Assembly (NCBI RefSeq): GCF_001905465.1
Contig: NZ_LISX01000001.1
Span: 641,974-705,973 of the forward strand
DNA from: Kitasatospora sp. CB01950
Lineage (GTDB): Bacteria > Actinomycetota > Actinomycetes > Streptomycetales > Streptomycetaceae
Direction of reading: 5' to 3'
DNA length: 64,000 nt
In this document: positions 53,101-61,607 of the stretch, one piece after another
Layout: every line of letters begins with the position of its first letter
How positions within the stretch are numbered: the first letter of the stretch is position 1
Made by a program: the position numbers and the translations under genes
Notes under the pieces: model-generated
Seen by the model: the letters and a program-made list of their open reading frames with translations, nothing else
What the model was told of the DNA's origin: nothing
The model's database searches: none

Positions 53101-53149
53101 GGCCTCGGGTCCCGCTGGTAGTGCTGGACGCACTGCCAGACCCGAGGCC
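53101..53149 (+). promoter_or_regulatory. Long hairpin immediately ahead of the ctaD ribosome site
   Basis: GGCCTCGGGTC (53101-53111) pairs with GACCCGAGGCC (53139-53149), and an inner TGGTAGTGC/GCACTGCCA adds nine pairs. The hairpin ends one base before GGAGG, the ctaD ribosome site. It may terminate htpX transcripts or act in cis on ctaD. Confidence 0.6.
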
Positions 53150-53163
53150 GGAGGTGCGGTGCG

Positions 53164-54885
53164 GTGACGATACTGCCGAGCGATGCCGAACTGGGCCTGA
53201 CCGGTCCAACCGTCCCCCCGGCGCCGCGACGCCGCTTCGGCCGCGCCAACCGCCCCCGCCGGGGCCGTGTGCTGGTGACGTGGCTGACCACCACCGACCA
53301 CAAGCAGATCGGCACCCTGTACCTGGTCACCTCGTTCGCGTTCTTCCTGGTCGGCGGGGTGATGGCGCTGCTGATGCGGGCCGAACTGGCCCGCCCGGGG
53401 ACGCAGTTCCTCTCCAACGAGCAGTTCAACCAGCTGTTCACCATCCACGGCACGATCATGCTGCTGATGTTCGCCACCCCGCTGTTCGCGGGCTTCGCGA
53501 ACTGGTTCATGCCGCTGCAGATCGGCGCGCCCGACGTGGCCTTCCCCCGGCTGAACGCCTTCGCGTACTGGCTCTACCTGTTCGGCTCGCTGATCGTGGT
53601 CGCCGGGTTCGTCACCCCGCAGGGGGCGGCGGACTTCGGGTGGTTCGCCTACGCGCCGCTGAACGACGCCGTGCACTCGCCGGGCGTCGGCGCCGACATG
53701 TGGATCATGGGTCTGGCGTTCTCCGGCTTCGGCACCATCCTCGGCTCGGTCAACTTCGTCGCCACGATCATCTGCCTGCGGGCCCCGGGAATGACCATGT
53801 TCCGGATGCCGATCCTGGTGTGGAACGTGCTGCTGACCGCCGTGCTGGTGCTGATGGCCTTCCCGGTGCTGGCCGCCGCGCTGCTCTGCCTGGAGGCCGA
53901 CCGCAAGTTCGGCGCGCACGTCTTCGACCCGATGAACGGCGGGGCGATCCTCTGGCAGCACCTGTTCTGGTTCTTCGGCCACCCCGAGGTGTACATCATC
54001 GCGCTGCCGTTCTTCGGCATCGTCTCGGAGATCATTCCGGTGTTCAGCCGCAAGCCGATGTTCGGCTACTCCGGCCTGATCGCCGCCACCATCGCCATCG
54101 CCGGCCTGTCGATCACCGTCTGGGCGCACCACATGTTCGTGACCGGGCAGGTGCTGCTGCCGTTCTTCTCCTTCATGACGCTGCTGATCGCCGTTCCGAC
54201 CGGGGTGAAGTTCTTCAACTGGATCGGCACCATGTGGCGCGGCTCGCTGTCCTTCGAGACGCCGATGCTCTGGTCGGTCGGCTTCCTGGTGACCTTCCTG
54301 TTCGGCGGCCTGACGGGTGTGCTGCTGGCGTCCCCGCCGATCGACTTCCACGTCTCCGACAGCTACTTCGTGGTGGCGCACTTCCACTACGTGGTGTTCG
54401 GCACGGTGGTGTTCGCGATGTTCGCGGGCTTCTACTTCTGGTGGCCGAAGATGACCGGCCGGATGCTGGACGAACGGCTCGGGAAGATCCACTTCTGGAC
54501 GCTGTTCGTCGGCTTCCACACCACCTTCCTGGTCCAGCACTGGCTCGGCGCCGAGGGCATGCCGCGCCGGTACGCCGACTACCTGGCCTCGGACGGGTTC
54601 ACCACGCTGAACACCGTCTCCACCGTCGGCTCGTTCGTGCTGGGCCTGTCCACCCTGCCGTTCCTCTACAACGTGTGGAAGACCGCCGGCCACGCGCCGC
54701 GGGTGACCGTCGACGACCCGTGGGGCTACGGCCGCTCGCTGGAGTGGGCGACCTCCTGCCCGCCGCCCCGCCACAACTTCGTCACCCTGCCGCGGGTGCG
54801 CTCCGAATCCCCGGCGTTCGACCTGCACCACCCCGACTTCGCCGAGTTCGACCGGCTGCAGAACAACCCGGACCGGGTCCCCTGA
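53164..54885 (+). CDS. ctaD: Cytochrome c oxidase subunit I (stand-alone copy)
   Basis: 573 residues. GTG at 53164. Twelve helices. Haem and copper ligands are present: H95 (FTIHGTIML), H273-Y277 crosslink motif HPEVY, Cu-B H322/H323 (WAHHMF), and H406/H408 (HFHYVVFG). It is therefore a complete aa3-type catalytic subunit. No ctaC, ctaE or qcr gene lies nearby, so this is a second, orphan CtaD. It lies after the second nuo set, suggesting a respiratory cluster for special conditions. Confidence 0.95.
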   Translation: MTILPSDAELGLTGPTVPPAPRRRFGRANRPRRGRVLVTWLTTTDHKQIGTLYLVTSFAFFLVGGVMALLMRAELARPGTQFLSNEQFNQLFTIHGTIMLLMFATPLFAGFANWFMPLQIGAPDVAFPRLNAFAYWLYLFGSLIVVAGFVTPQGAADFGWFAYAPLNDAVHSPGVGADMWIMGLAFSGFGTILGSVNFVATIICLRAPGMTMFRMPILVWNVLLTAVLVLMAFPVLAAALLCLEADRKFGAHVFDPMNGGAILWQHLFWFFGHPEVYIIALPFFGIVSEIIPVFSRKPMFGYSGLIAATIAIAGLSITVWAHHMFVTGQVLLPFFSFMTLLIAVPTGVKFFNWIGTMWRGSLSFETPMLWSVGFLVTFLFGGLTGVLLASPPIDFHVSDSYFVVAHFHYVVFGTVVFAMFAGFYFWWPKMTGRMLDERLGKIHFWTLFVGFHTTFLVQHWLGAEGMPRRYADYLASDGFTTLNTVSTVGSFVLGLSTLPFLYNVWKTAGHAPRVTVDDPWGYGRSLEWATSCPPPRHNFVTLPRVRSESPAFDLHHPDFAEFDRLQNNPDRVP

Positions 54886-54990
54886 CGCCCGACATGCGAT
54901 GCCCGTTTCACGGTGATACGAATCGTTTCGTCCCTGTGCCGCACGAGGCGCAGGGGCGTTCCGGCTGACTGTGCGCGGGATCGGAGCGTC

Positions 54991-55410
54991 ATGGACTATC
55001 CGTTGCTCAACATTTTCTGGACGATGCTGGAGCTGTTCCTCTGGATCCTCTGGTTCTTCCTGCTGTTCAAGATCATCACGGACATCTTCCGGAGCCAGGA
55101 CATGGGCGGCGGCGCCAAGGCGGGCTGGACGATCCTGGTGATCCTGCTGCCCTTCATCGGCGTCCTGGTCTATCTGATCGTCCGCGGCGGCTCCATGCAC
55201 GAACGCGACGTCGACCAGGCCAGACAGGCCGACGCCGCCTTCCAGGCCTACATCCGCAAGGCCGCCGGCACCGCGCCCGCCGAGGGCGGCGACAAGCCGC
55301 CGGCCGCCACCGGGCACGTGGACGACCTCGCCAGGCTGGCCGAGCTCCGCAACAGCGGCGCGCTCACCGACGAGGAGTACCGGCGCGCCAAGGACAAGCT
55401 CCTCACCTGA
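54991..55410 (+). CDS. PLDc_N and SHOCT domain membrane protein
   Basis: 139 residues. ATG at 54991 with CGGAGC upstream. Two helices (about 8-26 and 45-65) form a PLDc_N module (LWILWFFLLFKIITDIFRS, ILLPFIGVLVYLIVRGGSMHERD). The last 30 residues are a SHOCT motif (DDLARLAELRNSGALTDEEYRRAKDKLL), a short helical pair that often ends bacterial membrane proteins. Function unknown. A terminator follows. Confidence 0.85.
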   Translation: MDYPLLNIFWTMLELFLWILWFFLLFKIITDIFRSQDMGGGAKAGWTILVILLPFIGVLVYLIVRGGSMHERDVDQARQADAAFQAYIRKAAGTAPAEGGDKPPAATGHVDDLARLAELRNSGALTDEEYRRAKDKLLT

Positions 55411-55422
55411 GCGCGTTCGAGC

Positions 55423-55446
55423 GGCCCGCCCCGGCCGGGGCGGGCC
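55423..55446 (+). terminator. Terminator: 24-bp perfect palindrome followed by TTT
   Basis: GGCCCGCCCCGG and its exact complement with no loop, 12 bases after the stop at 55410. Confidence 0.8.
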
Positions 55447-55682
55447 TTTCGGCCTGCCCGGCAGAGGGGCGGATCGGCCGAATTCGAGCACAGTTCGACC
55501 GTTTCGGGGCGGTGATCGTCGAACGCTCAACCGGGGGGATTGCGCAGCTCAATTGACGGCAGATCGGCCGCTCGCGGCCGGTAGATTCTGCTGCAAGGCC
55601 ACCCCCGGGAGCGGGGCTGCCCCGCCCGGTGCTGGCACACCGGACGAGGCGGTGCGGGCCGATCAGAGGAGGTAGCACACCT

Positions 55683-55946
55683 GTGAATGACCGACCCTCC
55701 CGGGAATGCTCGACGCTTCCCGAAGTTGCCCACGCTAGCAGGGCCGACGGCCCGGGCGTGGGATTGCGCAGACTTCGCGCCGTCCGTGGTGCGGCCCGGT
55801 TGCGGGCCCTGTTGGTGGTCCCGGTGCTGGTCTGGGCGGTCTCCGCCGCAGGCCCGATCGAGTGGGAGCGCGCCGCGCTGGTGCTCGGCCTGCTGCGGCT
55901 CTGCCGGGACGCCTACGTCGAGTGGTCCTGGGTCGACCTGCGCTGA
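55683..55946 (+). CDS. Small protein of unknown function, one possible membrane segment
   Basis: 87 residues. GTG at 55683 (VNDRPSRECSTLPE) chosen for the strong GAGGAGG ending 10 bases upstream. The first half is Arg rich. A moderately hydrophobic stretch (RALLVVPVLVWAVSAAG) is followed by WERAALVLGLLRLCRDAYVEWSWVDLR, which may form a helix with three Trp. No family is recognised. It precedes the 12-bp tandem repeat and the sigma-like gene. Confidence 0.5.
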   Translation: MNDRPSRECSTLPEVAHASRADGPGVGLRRLRAVRGAARLRALLVVPVLVWAVSAAGPIEWERAALVLGLLRLCRDAYVEWSWVDLR

Positions 55947-55979
55947 CCCGGTGGCGCACGTCCCGGCGTGCGCCACCCG

Positions 55980-56063
55980 CTCGATCCACTGCTTGACCCA
56001 CTGCTTGACCCACTGCTCGATCCGCCGCTTGAGCCACAGCTTGAGCCACGGCTTGATCCACCC
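55980..56063. repeat. Seven imperfect tandem copies of a 12-bp unit
   Basis: The unit is about CTTGACCCACTG; copies two and three are identical and the others differ at one to four positions. A length of exactly 84 bases with all indels absent means every reading frame stays open through it. On the minus strand it reads as a tetrapeptide repeat of the form W(I/V/L)K(Q/L/P). Confidence 0.9.
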
Positions 56064-56118
56064 CACCCCACCCCGCCGCGCCCGCGCCCGAACTGGGCCG
56101 ATGTCGAAGGAGCCCCGG

Positions 56119-56559
56119 GTGTCCCGTTCGCGCACACCGGCGACAGCCGACTCCGGCTACGCCGCGTTCGTCCAACTCCACCGCCACAGCTACCAGGCGT
56201 ACGCCCGGGCCCGGCTCGGCGACGGCGTGCTGGCCTGTCGGGTGGTCGAACAGGTGCTGCGCCGCGCCGAGTTGAGCTGGACGCAGGCGCTGCACGACGA
56301 CCCGGCCGCGTTCACCTGGCGGGTGCTGTGCGACAGCGTCACGCTCGCCGGCCGGCAGACCGGCGACCTCCGGCTGGACCGGCTGCACCGGGCGCTGCCC
56401 GACCGGGTCGCCGACGCCGCGCTGCTGCACCAGCGGCTCGGTATGGCGCCGCGCGAGGCGGCCGGGCTGATGGGGCTCCACGAGCCGCAGCTGCACGTCC
56501 AGTTGATGGCGGCGAGGAGGCTGCTGGCCGATGGCGGGACGGAGGGTGCCGAGGCCTGA
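56119..56559 (+). CDS. Small sigma-factor-like protein
   Basis: 146 residues. GTG at 56119 is preferred because AAGGAG lies 6 bases upstream; an in-frame ATG at 56101 would add six residues. The layout resembles a degenerate ECF sigma factor: YAAFVQLHRHSYQAYARARLGDGVLACRVVEQVLRRAE resembles region 2, and DAALLHQRLGMAPREAAGLMGLHEPQLHVQLMAARRLL resembles region 4. Region 2 is weak in the aromatic promoter-melting motif, so it may not be an active sigma factor. No anti-sigma gene adjoins it. Confidence 0.65.
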   Translation: MSRSRTPATADSGYAAFVQLHRHSYQAYARARLGDGVLACRVVEQVLRRAELSWTQALHDDPAAFTWRVLCDSVTLAGRQTGDLRLDRLHRALPDRVADAALLHQRLGMAPREAAGLMGLHEPQLHVQLMAARRLLADGGTEGAEA

Positions 56560-56621
56560 ACCGGGCGCATGGCGCGCGGCTCCGTAGCGCATGACGGGGC
56601 TGCATTCGCCATGCTTCGCCA

Positions 56622-56653
56622 TACTCGCAAGGGTTGTTTCACCCTTGCGAGTA
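56622..56653. promoter_or_regulatory. 13-bp perfect inverted repeat upstream of the methyltransferase
   Basis: TACTCGCAAGGGT (56622-56634) and its complement ACCCTTGCGAGTA (56641-56653), with a 6-base TGTTTC spacer, 71 bases before the ATG at 56725. It is either a terminator for the sigma-like gene or an operator. The AT-richer flank and the lack of a T-tract favour an operator. Confidence 0.55.
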
Positions 56654-56724
56654 CTTTCGCATGCCGCGTGCCGTCAAAGATGTGACGTTCCATCAGAATT
56701 GCTGCGGCGGAGCGGAGTTCGAGC

Positions 56725-57552
56725 ATGGGGGTCAGTGGCGTGACCGAGAGCGCAGGAGCGTTTCCGCAGTTCGACCCGGACCGGCCCAGTACGGCGCGGA
56801 TGCACGACTGGCTGCTCGGCGGCCGGAACAACTACGACTCCGACCGGTTGGCCGGCGAGGAACTGCTGCGGATCGCGCCGAGCGCCCGCGAACTGGCCCG
56901 GAGCAACCGGGCGTTCCTGGTCCGGGCAGTCGGGCACATCGCCACCCGGTACGGCATCCGGCAGTTCCTCGACCACGGCTCGGGCCTGCCGACCCGGCAG
57001 AACGTGCACCAGGTCGCCCAGGCCGTGCACAGGGATTGCAAGGTCGTCTACATCGACAACGACCCGATGGTGCTGTCCTACGGGCGCGCCCTGCTGGACG
57101 AGAACCCGAACGTGACGATCCTGCCCGCCGACCTGGTGGAGACCGAGGACATCCGGGCGGGCGTGCAGGGCCGGATCGACTTCTCGCTGCCGGTCGCCGC
57201 GCTGTTCGTCTCCGTCCTGCACTGCCTCCCGGACAGCAAGGACCCGCGCGCGGTCATCGAGCGCACGGTGCGTCAACTGGCGGCGGGCAGCGTGGTGGTG
57301 GCCTGCCAGCTGGTCAGTGGGAGCGCCCGGATCCGCCGGCAGGTGACCGGCCTGATGGCCGAGCGGACCGGGGGACGGTGGGGGCGGGTGCGGACGGAGG
57401 AGGAGGTCCGGCGCTTCTTCGACGTCGACCGGCTGACCGTCCAGGAGCCGGGGCTGCTGGACGTCGCGCGGTGGATGCCCGAGGACGTGCCGCAGATCCG
57501 CCGGGTCGACGATGACTGGGTCGAGTTCGGCGGGCTGGCCACCGTGGAGTGA
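56725..57552 (+). CDS. SAM-dependent methyltransferase (PF04672 family)
   Basis: 275 residues. ATG at 56725 with CGGAG 9 bases upstream. The family is recognised by FDPDRPSTARMHDWLLGGRNNYDSDRLAGEELL, then QFLDHGSGLPTRQNVHQVAQ (SAM loop), VVYIDNDPMVLSYGRALL and PVAALFVSVLHCLPDSKDP. This family is abundant in streptomycetes, often beside XRE/DUF397 genes, and its substrate is unknown. Here it converges on the XRE regulator with nine bases between them. Confidence 0.9.
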   Translation: MGVSGVTESAGAFPQFDPDRPSTARMHDWLLGGRNNYDSDRLAGEELLRIAPSARELARSNRAFLVRAVGHIATRYGIRQFLDHGSGLPTRQNVHQVAQAVHRDCKVVYIDNDPMVLSYGRALLDENPNVTILPADLVETEDIRAGVQGRIDFSLPVAALFVSVLHCLPDSKDPRAVIERTVRQLAAGSVVVACQLVSGSARIRRQVTGLMAERTGGRWGRVRTEEEVRRFFDVDRLTVQEPGLLDVARWMPEDVPQIRRVDDDWVEFGGLATVE

Positions 57553-57561
57553 GCGGGCGGG

Positions 57562-58530
57562 CTACAGGTGTGAGCGGTGGGCCTTCAGAGCCTCGGTGAT
57601 GAGGCGGCGGCTGTCCTCGCGGCCCGGTGCCAGGCGCGCGGCCGTGTCGATCACAAACCGGAAGTCCCGGAACTCGTCGGAGGAGGTTTCGCCGTCGAGC
57701 GGGCCCCGGTAGTAGTCGCCGCGCCCGGCCCACTCGTTGTAGATCACCGACGGCACCGCGAAGAGCTGGTCCTCGAAGTCCAGCCGCGTCACCGAGGACA
57801 CCTGCAGGGCGAGCGGCAGATCCATCGGGATGATGCGCACGCCGATCCGGGACGTCTCGGCGTAGGTGAGCAGCAGCTCCAGTTGCTCCACCATCAGCTC
57901 GCGCGAGCCGATCACCTGGCGCAGCACGCTCTCCCGGAGGAAGAACACCGAGCTCGGCGGCTTCGCGGCCAAGAACCGGCGGGTCCGCTCGGTGCGGAGT
58001 TCGACCACCCGCTCCGCCAGGCGTCGCTGGCTGGGCAGCAGGGTCCATTCGGTGACCGCCGTGCGGTAGGCGTCGCTCTGCAGCAGGCCCGGGACGAAAG
58101 CGGTCTCCACCGAGTAGAGGCTGGTGGCCCGGCTCTCCAGCTCGCTCAGCCGCACCATCGACTCGGGCACCGCGTCCCGGTAGGCGGTGCGGAACGAGGA
58201 CGCCCAGCCGGGGACGGAGGCGTCCCGCGCCAGGCTCATCAGCTGGTCGAACTCCGGCCCGGCCGGCACCCCCAGCTCCTTGAGGATCAGCGCGATCGCC
58301 TCGGGCTTGTCGATCCGGACCGCGCCCGCCTCGATCCGGGAGTAGAGCGTGGGGGAGTAGCCGGTCTTCTTGGCCAGCGAGTTCTGCGGTCGGCGGCCGC
58401 GGAGCGTCTTCAGCCGTGCGCCGAGCAGCAGGGCCGGCAGCGGCCAGGAATCGCCCTCGGTCACTTCGGGCTGCGGTCGCCGGAACGGAACGATGTTCCC
58501 GCTGTCCCCATCACGTCCGGTTGCGGACAT
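57562..58530 (-). CDS. XRE-family regulator with DUF5753 domain
   Basis: 322 residues. ATG at 58530 (MSATGRDG) with GGGGGGA upstream; the longer start at 58590 has no such site. Helix-turn-helix about 35-95 (LGARLKTLRGRRPQNSLAKKTGYSPTLYSRIEAGAVRIDKPEA). The DUF5753 domain follows (about 130-315) with YSVETAFVPGLLQSDAYRTAVTE and LRQVIGSRELMVEQLELLL. Proteins of this type (WhiJ-like) pair with small DUF397 proteins and affect development and antibiotic production. A DUF397 gene lies directly upstream on the same strand. Confidence 0.92.
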   Translation of the reverse strand: MSATGRDGDSGNIVPFRRPQPEVTEGDSWPLPALLLGARLKTLRGRRPQNSLAKKTGYSPTLYSRIEAGAVRIDKPEAIALILKELGVPAGPEFDQLMSLARDASVPGWASSFRTAYRDAVPESMVRLSELESRATSLYSVETAFVPGLLQSDAYRTAVTEWTLLPSQRRLAERVVELRTERTRRFLAAKPPSSVFFLRESVLRQVIGSRELMVEQLELLLTYAETSRIGVRIIPMDLPLALQVSSVTRLDFEDQLFAVPSVIYNEWAGRGDYYRGPLDGETSSDEFRDFRFVIDTAARLAPGREDSRRLITEALKAHRSHL

Positions 58531-58640
58531 GAAATCCCCCCTGAGCCAATTATTCCAACCTTTTTGGGAAGGAGAGAATAGCTGATCCAAGGGGGACGTG
58601 GCGACAAGCCCATGAAATGGAAAGTCGTCAGCTAGTGCGA

Positions 58641-58880
58641 TTAGATGGCCATGTGATCGAATTCGCCGTTACGTGCTCCGTCGAGGTATGCGGCGATCTC
58701 CTGGATGCTGAAGATCAGCGCCGGCCCCGACGGGTCCAGGCTGTGCCGGACGGCGACCCGGCCGTCGTCCATCTTGCGCATCTCCACGCACTGGCCGACG
58801 TTCGAGCTGCGCCGGGCCTTCACCCAGGGCGTCTTCGCCTCGATCAGGTCCGCCGCCATGCCGTTGGTGTACTCGCTCAT
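58641..58880 (-). CDS. DUF397-domain protein
   Basis: 79 residues. ATG at 58880 with a strong AGGAGGTG 7 bases upstream. The DUF397 pattern is clear: PWVKARRSSNVGQCVEM, VAVRHSLDPSGPALIFS and a final helix EIAAYLDGARNGEFD. DUF397 proteins are thought to bind or inhibit the partner XRE regulator, here encoded 110 bp downstream. A strong hairpin lies 36 bases upstream of its start, in its probable leader. Confidence 0.92.
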   Translation of the reverse strand: MSEYTNGMAADLIEAKTPWVKARRSSNVGQCVEMRKMDDGRVAVRHSLDPSGPALIFSIQEIAAYLDGARNGEFDHMAI

Positions 58881-58915
58881 ACCAGGCACCTCCTGTTGAT
58901 GGGGGCCGCGCCGAC

Positions 58916-58945
58916 GGAGCCCCTCCGAGTGTCCGGAGGGGCTCC
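58916..58945. terminator. Strong hairpin in the divergent region ahead of the DUF397 gene
   Basis: GGAGCCCCTCCG and its exact complement around AGTGTC form a perfect 12-bp stem. It has the look of a terminator, but no gene end is near: both flanking genes (58880 leftward, 59154 rightward) start here. It may be an attenuator in the DUF397 leader or a remnant of a lost gene. Confidence 0.5.
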
Positions 58946-59153
58946 GGTGGGTGGCCCTGCGCAATCCCGCGCGAAATTGCGCGGCTCGGGCGAGACGAAA
59001 TCATTCACTGTCGGAATCGGGGCGCGCCATTCCCTGATGGAGTGAATCGCGGCAATATTTGAACACTTGTTATCAGAGCCTGATCGAATCAACTGCGTGA
59101 TGCGGCGTCGCGAGGGGTCGACCGGTGCGGGCCGACCGTGGGACGCTGGAGGC

Positions 59154-59555
59154 ATGAAGCTGATCAACTTCCTGCTCAACGTCATCTGGCTGCTGTTCTG
59201 CGGCCTGTGGATGGCGATCGGGTACGCCCTCGCCGGGATCATCTGCTTCGTGCTGATCGTGACGATCCCGTTCGGCATCGCGTCGTTCCGGCTGGCCGGG
59301 TTCATGCTGTGGCCGTTCGGCCGGACCACCGTGGTGCGGGCGGACGCCGGGGCGCCGTCCTGCGTGGGGAACGTGATCTGGCTGGTGTTCGCCGGGTGGT
59401 GGCTGGCGATCGGTCACATCGTCACGTCCATCCCGCTGTTCCTGTCGATCATCGGCATCCCGTTCGGCTGGGCGAACCTGAAGATGGTGCCGATCTCGCT
59501 CACCCCGCTCGGCCGCGAGGTGGTCAGCTCCGACGAGGGCTTCGGCGCCCGCTGA
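59154..59555 (+). CDS. YccF-domain membrane protein
   Basis: 133 residues. ATG at 59154 with TGGAGG just upstream. Two YccF repeats: NVIWLLFCGLWMAIGYALAGIICFVLIVTIPFGIASFRLAGFMLWPFGRT and NVIWLVFAGWWLAIGHIVTSIPLFLSIIGIPFGWANLKMVPISLTPLGR, each with a two-helix hairpin and the IPFG motif. Inner membrane, function unknown. Full length for the family. Confidence 0.93.
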   Translation: MKLINFLLNVIWLLFCGLWMAIGYALAGIICFVLIVTIPFGIASFRLAGFMLWPFGRTTVVRADAGAPSCVGNVIWLVFAGWWLAIGHIVTSIPLFLSIIGIPFGWANLKMVPISLTPLGREVVSSDEGFGAR

Positions 59556-59637
59556 TCGGAAAAGCGGTTGGCAGCCGCTCGGGGCCGGGGTAGAACCGTC
59601 CGGTCCGGGAAGGCTGTGGCGGCGGAGGAGCGGGTGC

Positions 59638-60408
59638 ATGGCGGAGCGCGAGATCCTGGTCGGCGGCGTCAACCGGGTGGAGCGGGTCGGTGATCGCGTG
59701 CTGCGGCCGACCGGGCCCTGGTCTCCGGCCGTGCACGGGCTGCTCGGGCACCTGCGGGCGAACGGGTTCACCGCCGCGCCGGCGTTCCACGGCCTGACCG
59801 CGGACGGGCGGGAGATCCTCGACTTCCTGCCCGGCGAGGTCTCCGACTACCCGGCCACCCCCGCCGCCGCCTCCCGCACCGCGTTGCTGAGCGCGGCCCG
59901 GGTGCTGCGGGCCCTGCACGACGCCACCGCCGGATACACGGCCGAGGGCTGGATGCTGCCCGTCCGCGAACCCGTCGAGGTGGTCTGCCACGGCGACTAC
60001 GCCCCGCACAACTGCGTGCTGGACGGCGAACAGGTGGTCGGCGTCATCGACTTCGACACCGTCCACCCCGGCCCCCGGCTGTGGGACGTCGCGTACGCGG
60101 TCTACCGCTGGACGCCCACCACCGCCCCCGGGAACGCCGACGGCTTCGGCACCCCGGACGAACAGGCCGCCCGCGCACGGGAGTTCTGCGACGCGTACGG
60201 GCTCGACGCGGCCGGGCGGGCCGGGCTGGTGGACGCGATCGCGGCCCGGCTGCACGCGCTGGTCGACCACATGCGGGCCGAAGCCGCCGCCGGCAGCGCC
60301 GCGTTCGCCTCGCACCTGGCCGACGGGCACCACCTGATGTACCTGTCCGACGCCGCGTACGTGCTGCGCGAGCGCGACCGCTTCGAGCGGGCGCTACTCG
60401 ACGGCTGA
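59638..60408 (+). CDS. Aminoglycoside-phosphotransferase-fold (APH) kinase
   Basis: 256 residues. ATG at 59638 with GGAGGAG 9 bases upstream. Catalytic loop HGDYAPHNCVLDG and metal motif GVIDFDTVHPGPRLWDVAYAVYRW fit the APH family. The N-lobe is short, starting with GGVNRVERVGDRVLRPTGPWSPAVHGLL. Members phosphorylate small metabolites, and resistance is only one of their roles; nothing here shows the substrate. Its last 15 bases overlap the end of the convergent glycosylase gene. Confidence 0.87.
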   Translation: MAEREILVGGVNRVERVGDRVLRPTGPWSPAVHGLLGHLRANGFTAAPAFHGLTADGREILDFLPGEVSDYPATPAAASRTALLSAARVLRALHDATAGYTAEGWMLPVREPVEVVCHGDYAPHNCVLDGEQVVGVIDFDTVHPGPRLWDVAYAVYRWTPTTAPGNADGFGTPDEQAARAREFCDAYGLDAAGRAGLVDAIAARLHALVDHMRAEAAAGSAAFASHLADGHHLMYLSDAAYVLRERDRFERALLDG

Positions 60409-60966
60409 CGCCGCCAGGTGCTCGCGCAGGGTGCGGAACTCGGCGGCGATCCCGTCCAGCGTGTAGTGCGCGTTCAGCCCGCTCGGGTTCGGCAGCAGCC
60501 AGACCTCGGTGTCGCCGATGCCCTCCGGCTGCCGGCCGACCGCCGCCTTCGGACGGCCGAACGCGGCCCGGTACGCGCCGATGCCGAGCACCGCGAGGGC
60601 GCGCGGCCGCAGCCGCCGCACCCGGGCGGCCAGTGCCTCGCCGCCGGCCCGGTACTCCTCGGCGGTCAGTTCGGCGGCCTTCGCGGTGGTCCGGGCGACC
60701 ACGTTGGTGATGCCCAGCCCCAGCGCGAGCAGCTCGTCCTGCTCCTCGGGCCCCAACTGCCGTGGCGTGAAGCCGGATCGGTGCAGGGCCGGCCAGAAGC
60801 GGTTGCCCGGGCGGGCGAAGTGGTGGCCGGTGGCGCCCGACCACAGGCCGGGGTTGATGCCGCAGAACAGCACCGTGAGGCCCGGCCCGGACACGTCCGG
60901 GATGGTGGTGTCCTGGGCGGCGGCGAGCTGTTCGGGGGTCGGGCGGGGCCGGGGAGTGCGGGTCAC
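60394..60966 (-). CDS. mug: Mismatch-specific (G/U, G/T) uracil-DNA glycosylase, MUG/TDG family
   Basis: 190 residues. GTG at 60966 (VTRTPRPRPTPEQL); a GTG three codons upstream is also possible. The active-site loop is LFCGINPGLWSGATGHHFARPGNRFWPALHRSGF, with the catalytic Asn in GINPG. The minor-groove loop is LPNPSGLNAHYT. It removes uracil or thymine from mismatches made by cytosine deamination, a useful repair for a GC-rich genome. Confidence 0.92.
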   Translation of the reverse strand: MTRTPRPRPTPEQLAAAQDTTIPDVSGPGLTVLFCGINPGLWSGATGHHFARPGNRFWPALHRSGFTPRQLGPEEQDELLALGLGITNVVARTTAKAAELTAEEYRAGGEALAARVRRLRPRALAVLGIGAYRAAFGRPKAAVGRQPEGIGDTEVWLLPNPSGLNAHYTLDGIAAEFRTLREHLAASAVE

Positions 60967-61090
60967 CCGGACCACTCTGCCGCACCGCGTCGGCGGGCGC
61001 GCGTACTTGATACGTTCATGCCCGGTATATCGGATGGATAGCCAGTTCGATTGTTTTCCAGACCTGATGACTTTTGGGACGGAGAATGGG

Positions 61091-61531
61091 GTGGTGCCAT
61101 ACGAACTGAACGCCCTGATCGCCACCGATGAGCTGATCACCGTCGTGGCGGCCGAACTTCCGATCGCGCGGATCACCCGCCTGCCCCACGGGCTGGCAAT
61201 GGTCCCAATGACGGACGCACTCCACGACGCGCTGCAACAGCCGTCCAACGCGCCCGACTACGACTTCAAACGATTTCCCTCCGGATTCGCCCGGCGGATC
61301 GCCGGCTGGTCCAAGGCCGCACCGATCGCCTTCGCCGAGATCGACGCCGAACACCCCACCGGTCGGCGCGCCGCCCTCTGGTACGACGGCCACATCACCC
61401 TCGGCCCGCTCACCCCCGCCGACGGCGCGCCGCTCGCCCGGATCCTGCACGCCCTCGACATCCCCGCCACGGCCCTGCCCGACGTCACCGCCGCGCTGGA
61501 CGCCCACCGCACCGCCCCGCCGGAGGACTGA
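61091..61531 (+). CDS. Protein of unknown function
   Basis: 146 residues. I choose GTG 61091 (VVPYELNALIATDELITVVAAELP) with ACGGAG 8 bases upstream; an ATG at 61034 would include AT-rich DNA that looks like a promoter. No signal peptide, membrane segment or cysteine is visible. Recognisable segments are GFARRIAGWSKAAPIAFAEIDAEHPTGRRAALWYDG and PADGAPLARILHALDIP. I do not recognise the family. It lies 76 bp before the SARP gene on the same strand. Confidence 0.6.
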   Translation: MVPYELNALIATDELITVVAAELPIARITRLPHGLAMVPMTDALHDALQQPSNAPDYDFKRFPSGFARRIAGWSKAAPIAFAEIDAEHPTGRRAALWYDGHITLGPLTPADGAPLARILHALDIPATALPDVTAALDAHRTAPPED

Positions 61532-61607
61532 CCGGGACCGGCCGTGGATGCCCCCGCCGGACGCGCGAGAATGATCACCGTCGGGCGGGCGAACGGGGGC
61601 GGACACG

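Noticed and set aside
55968..56594. Plus-strand frame starting with DPLL tetrads through the 12-bp repeat
   Set aside because: It has no ribosome site, and after the repeat it runs out of frame through the sigma-like gene as Pro/Arg-rich text.
61034..61090. Earlier ATG at 61034 for the unknown protein
   Set aside because: The added codons fall in AT-rich DNA that looks like a promoter, and no ribosome site precedes that ATG.
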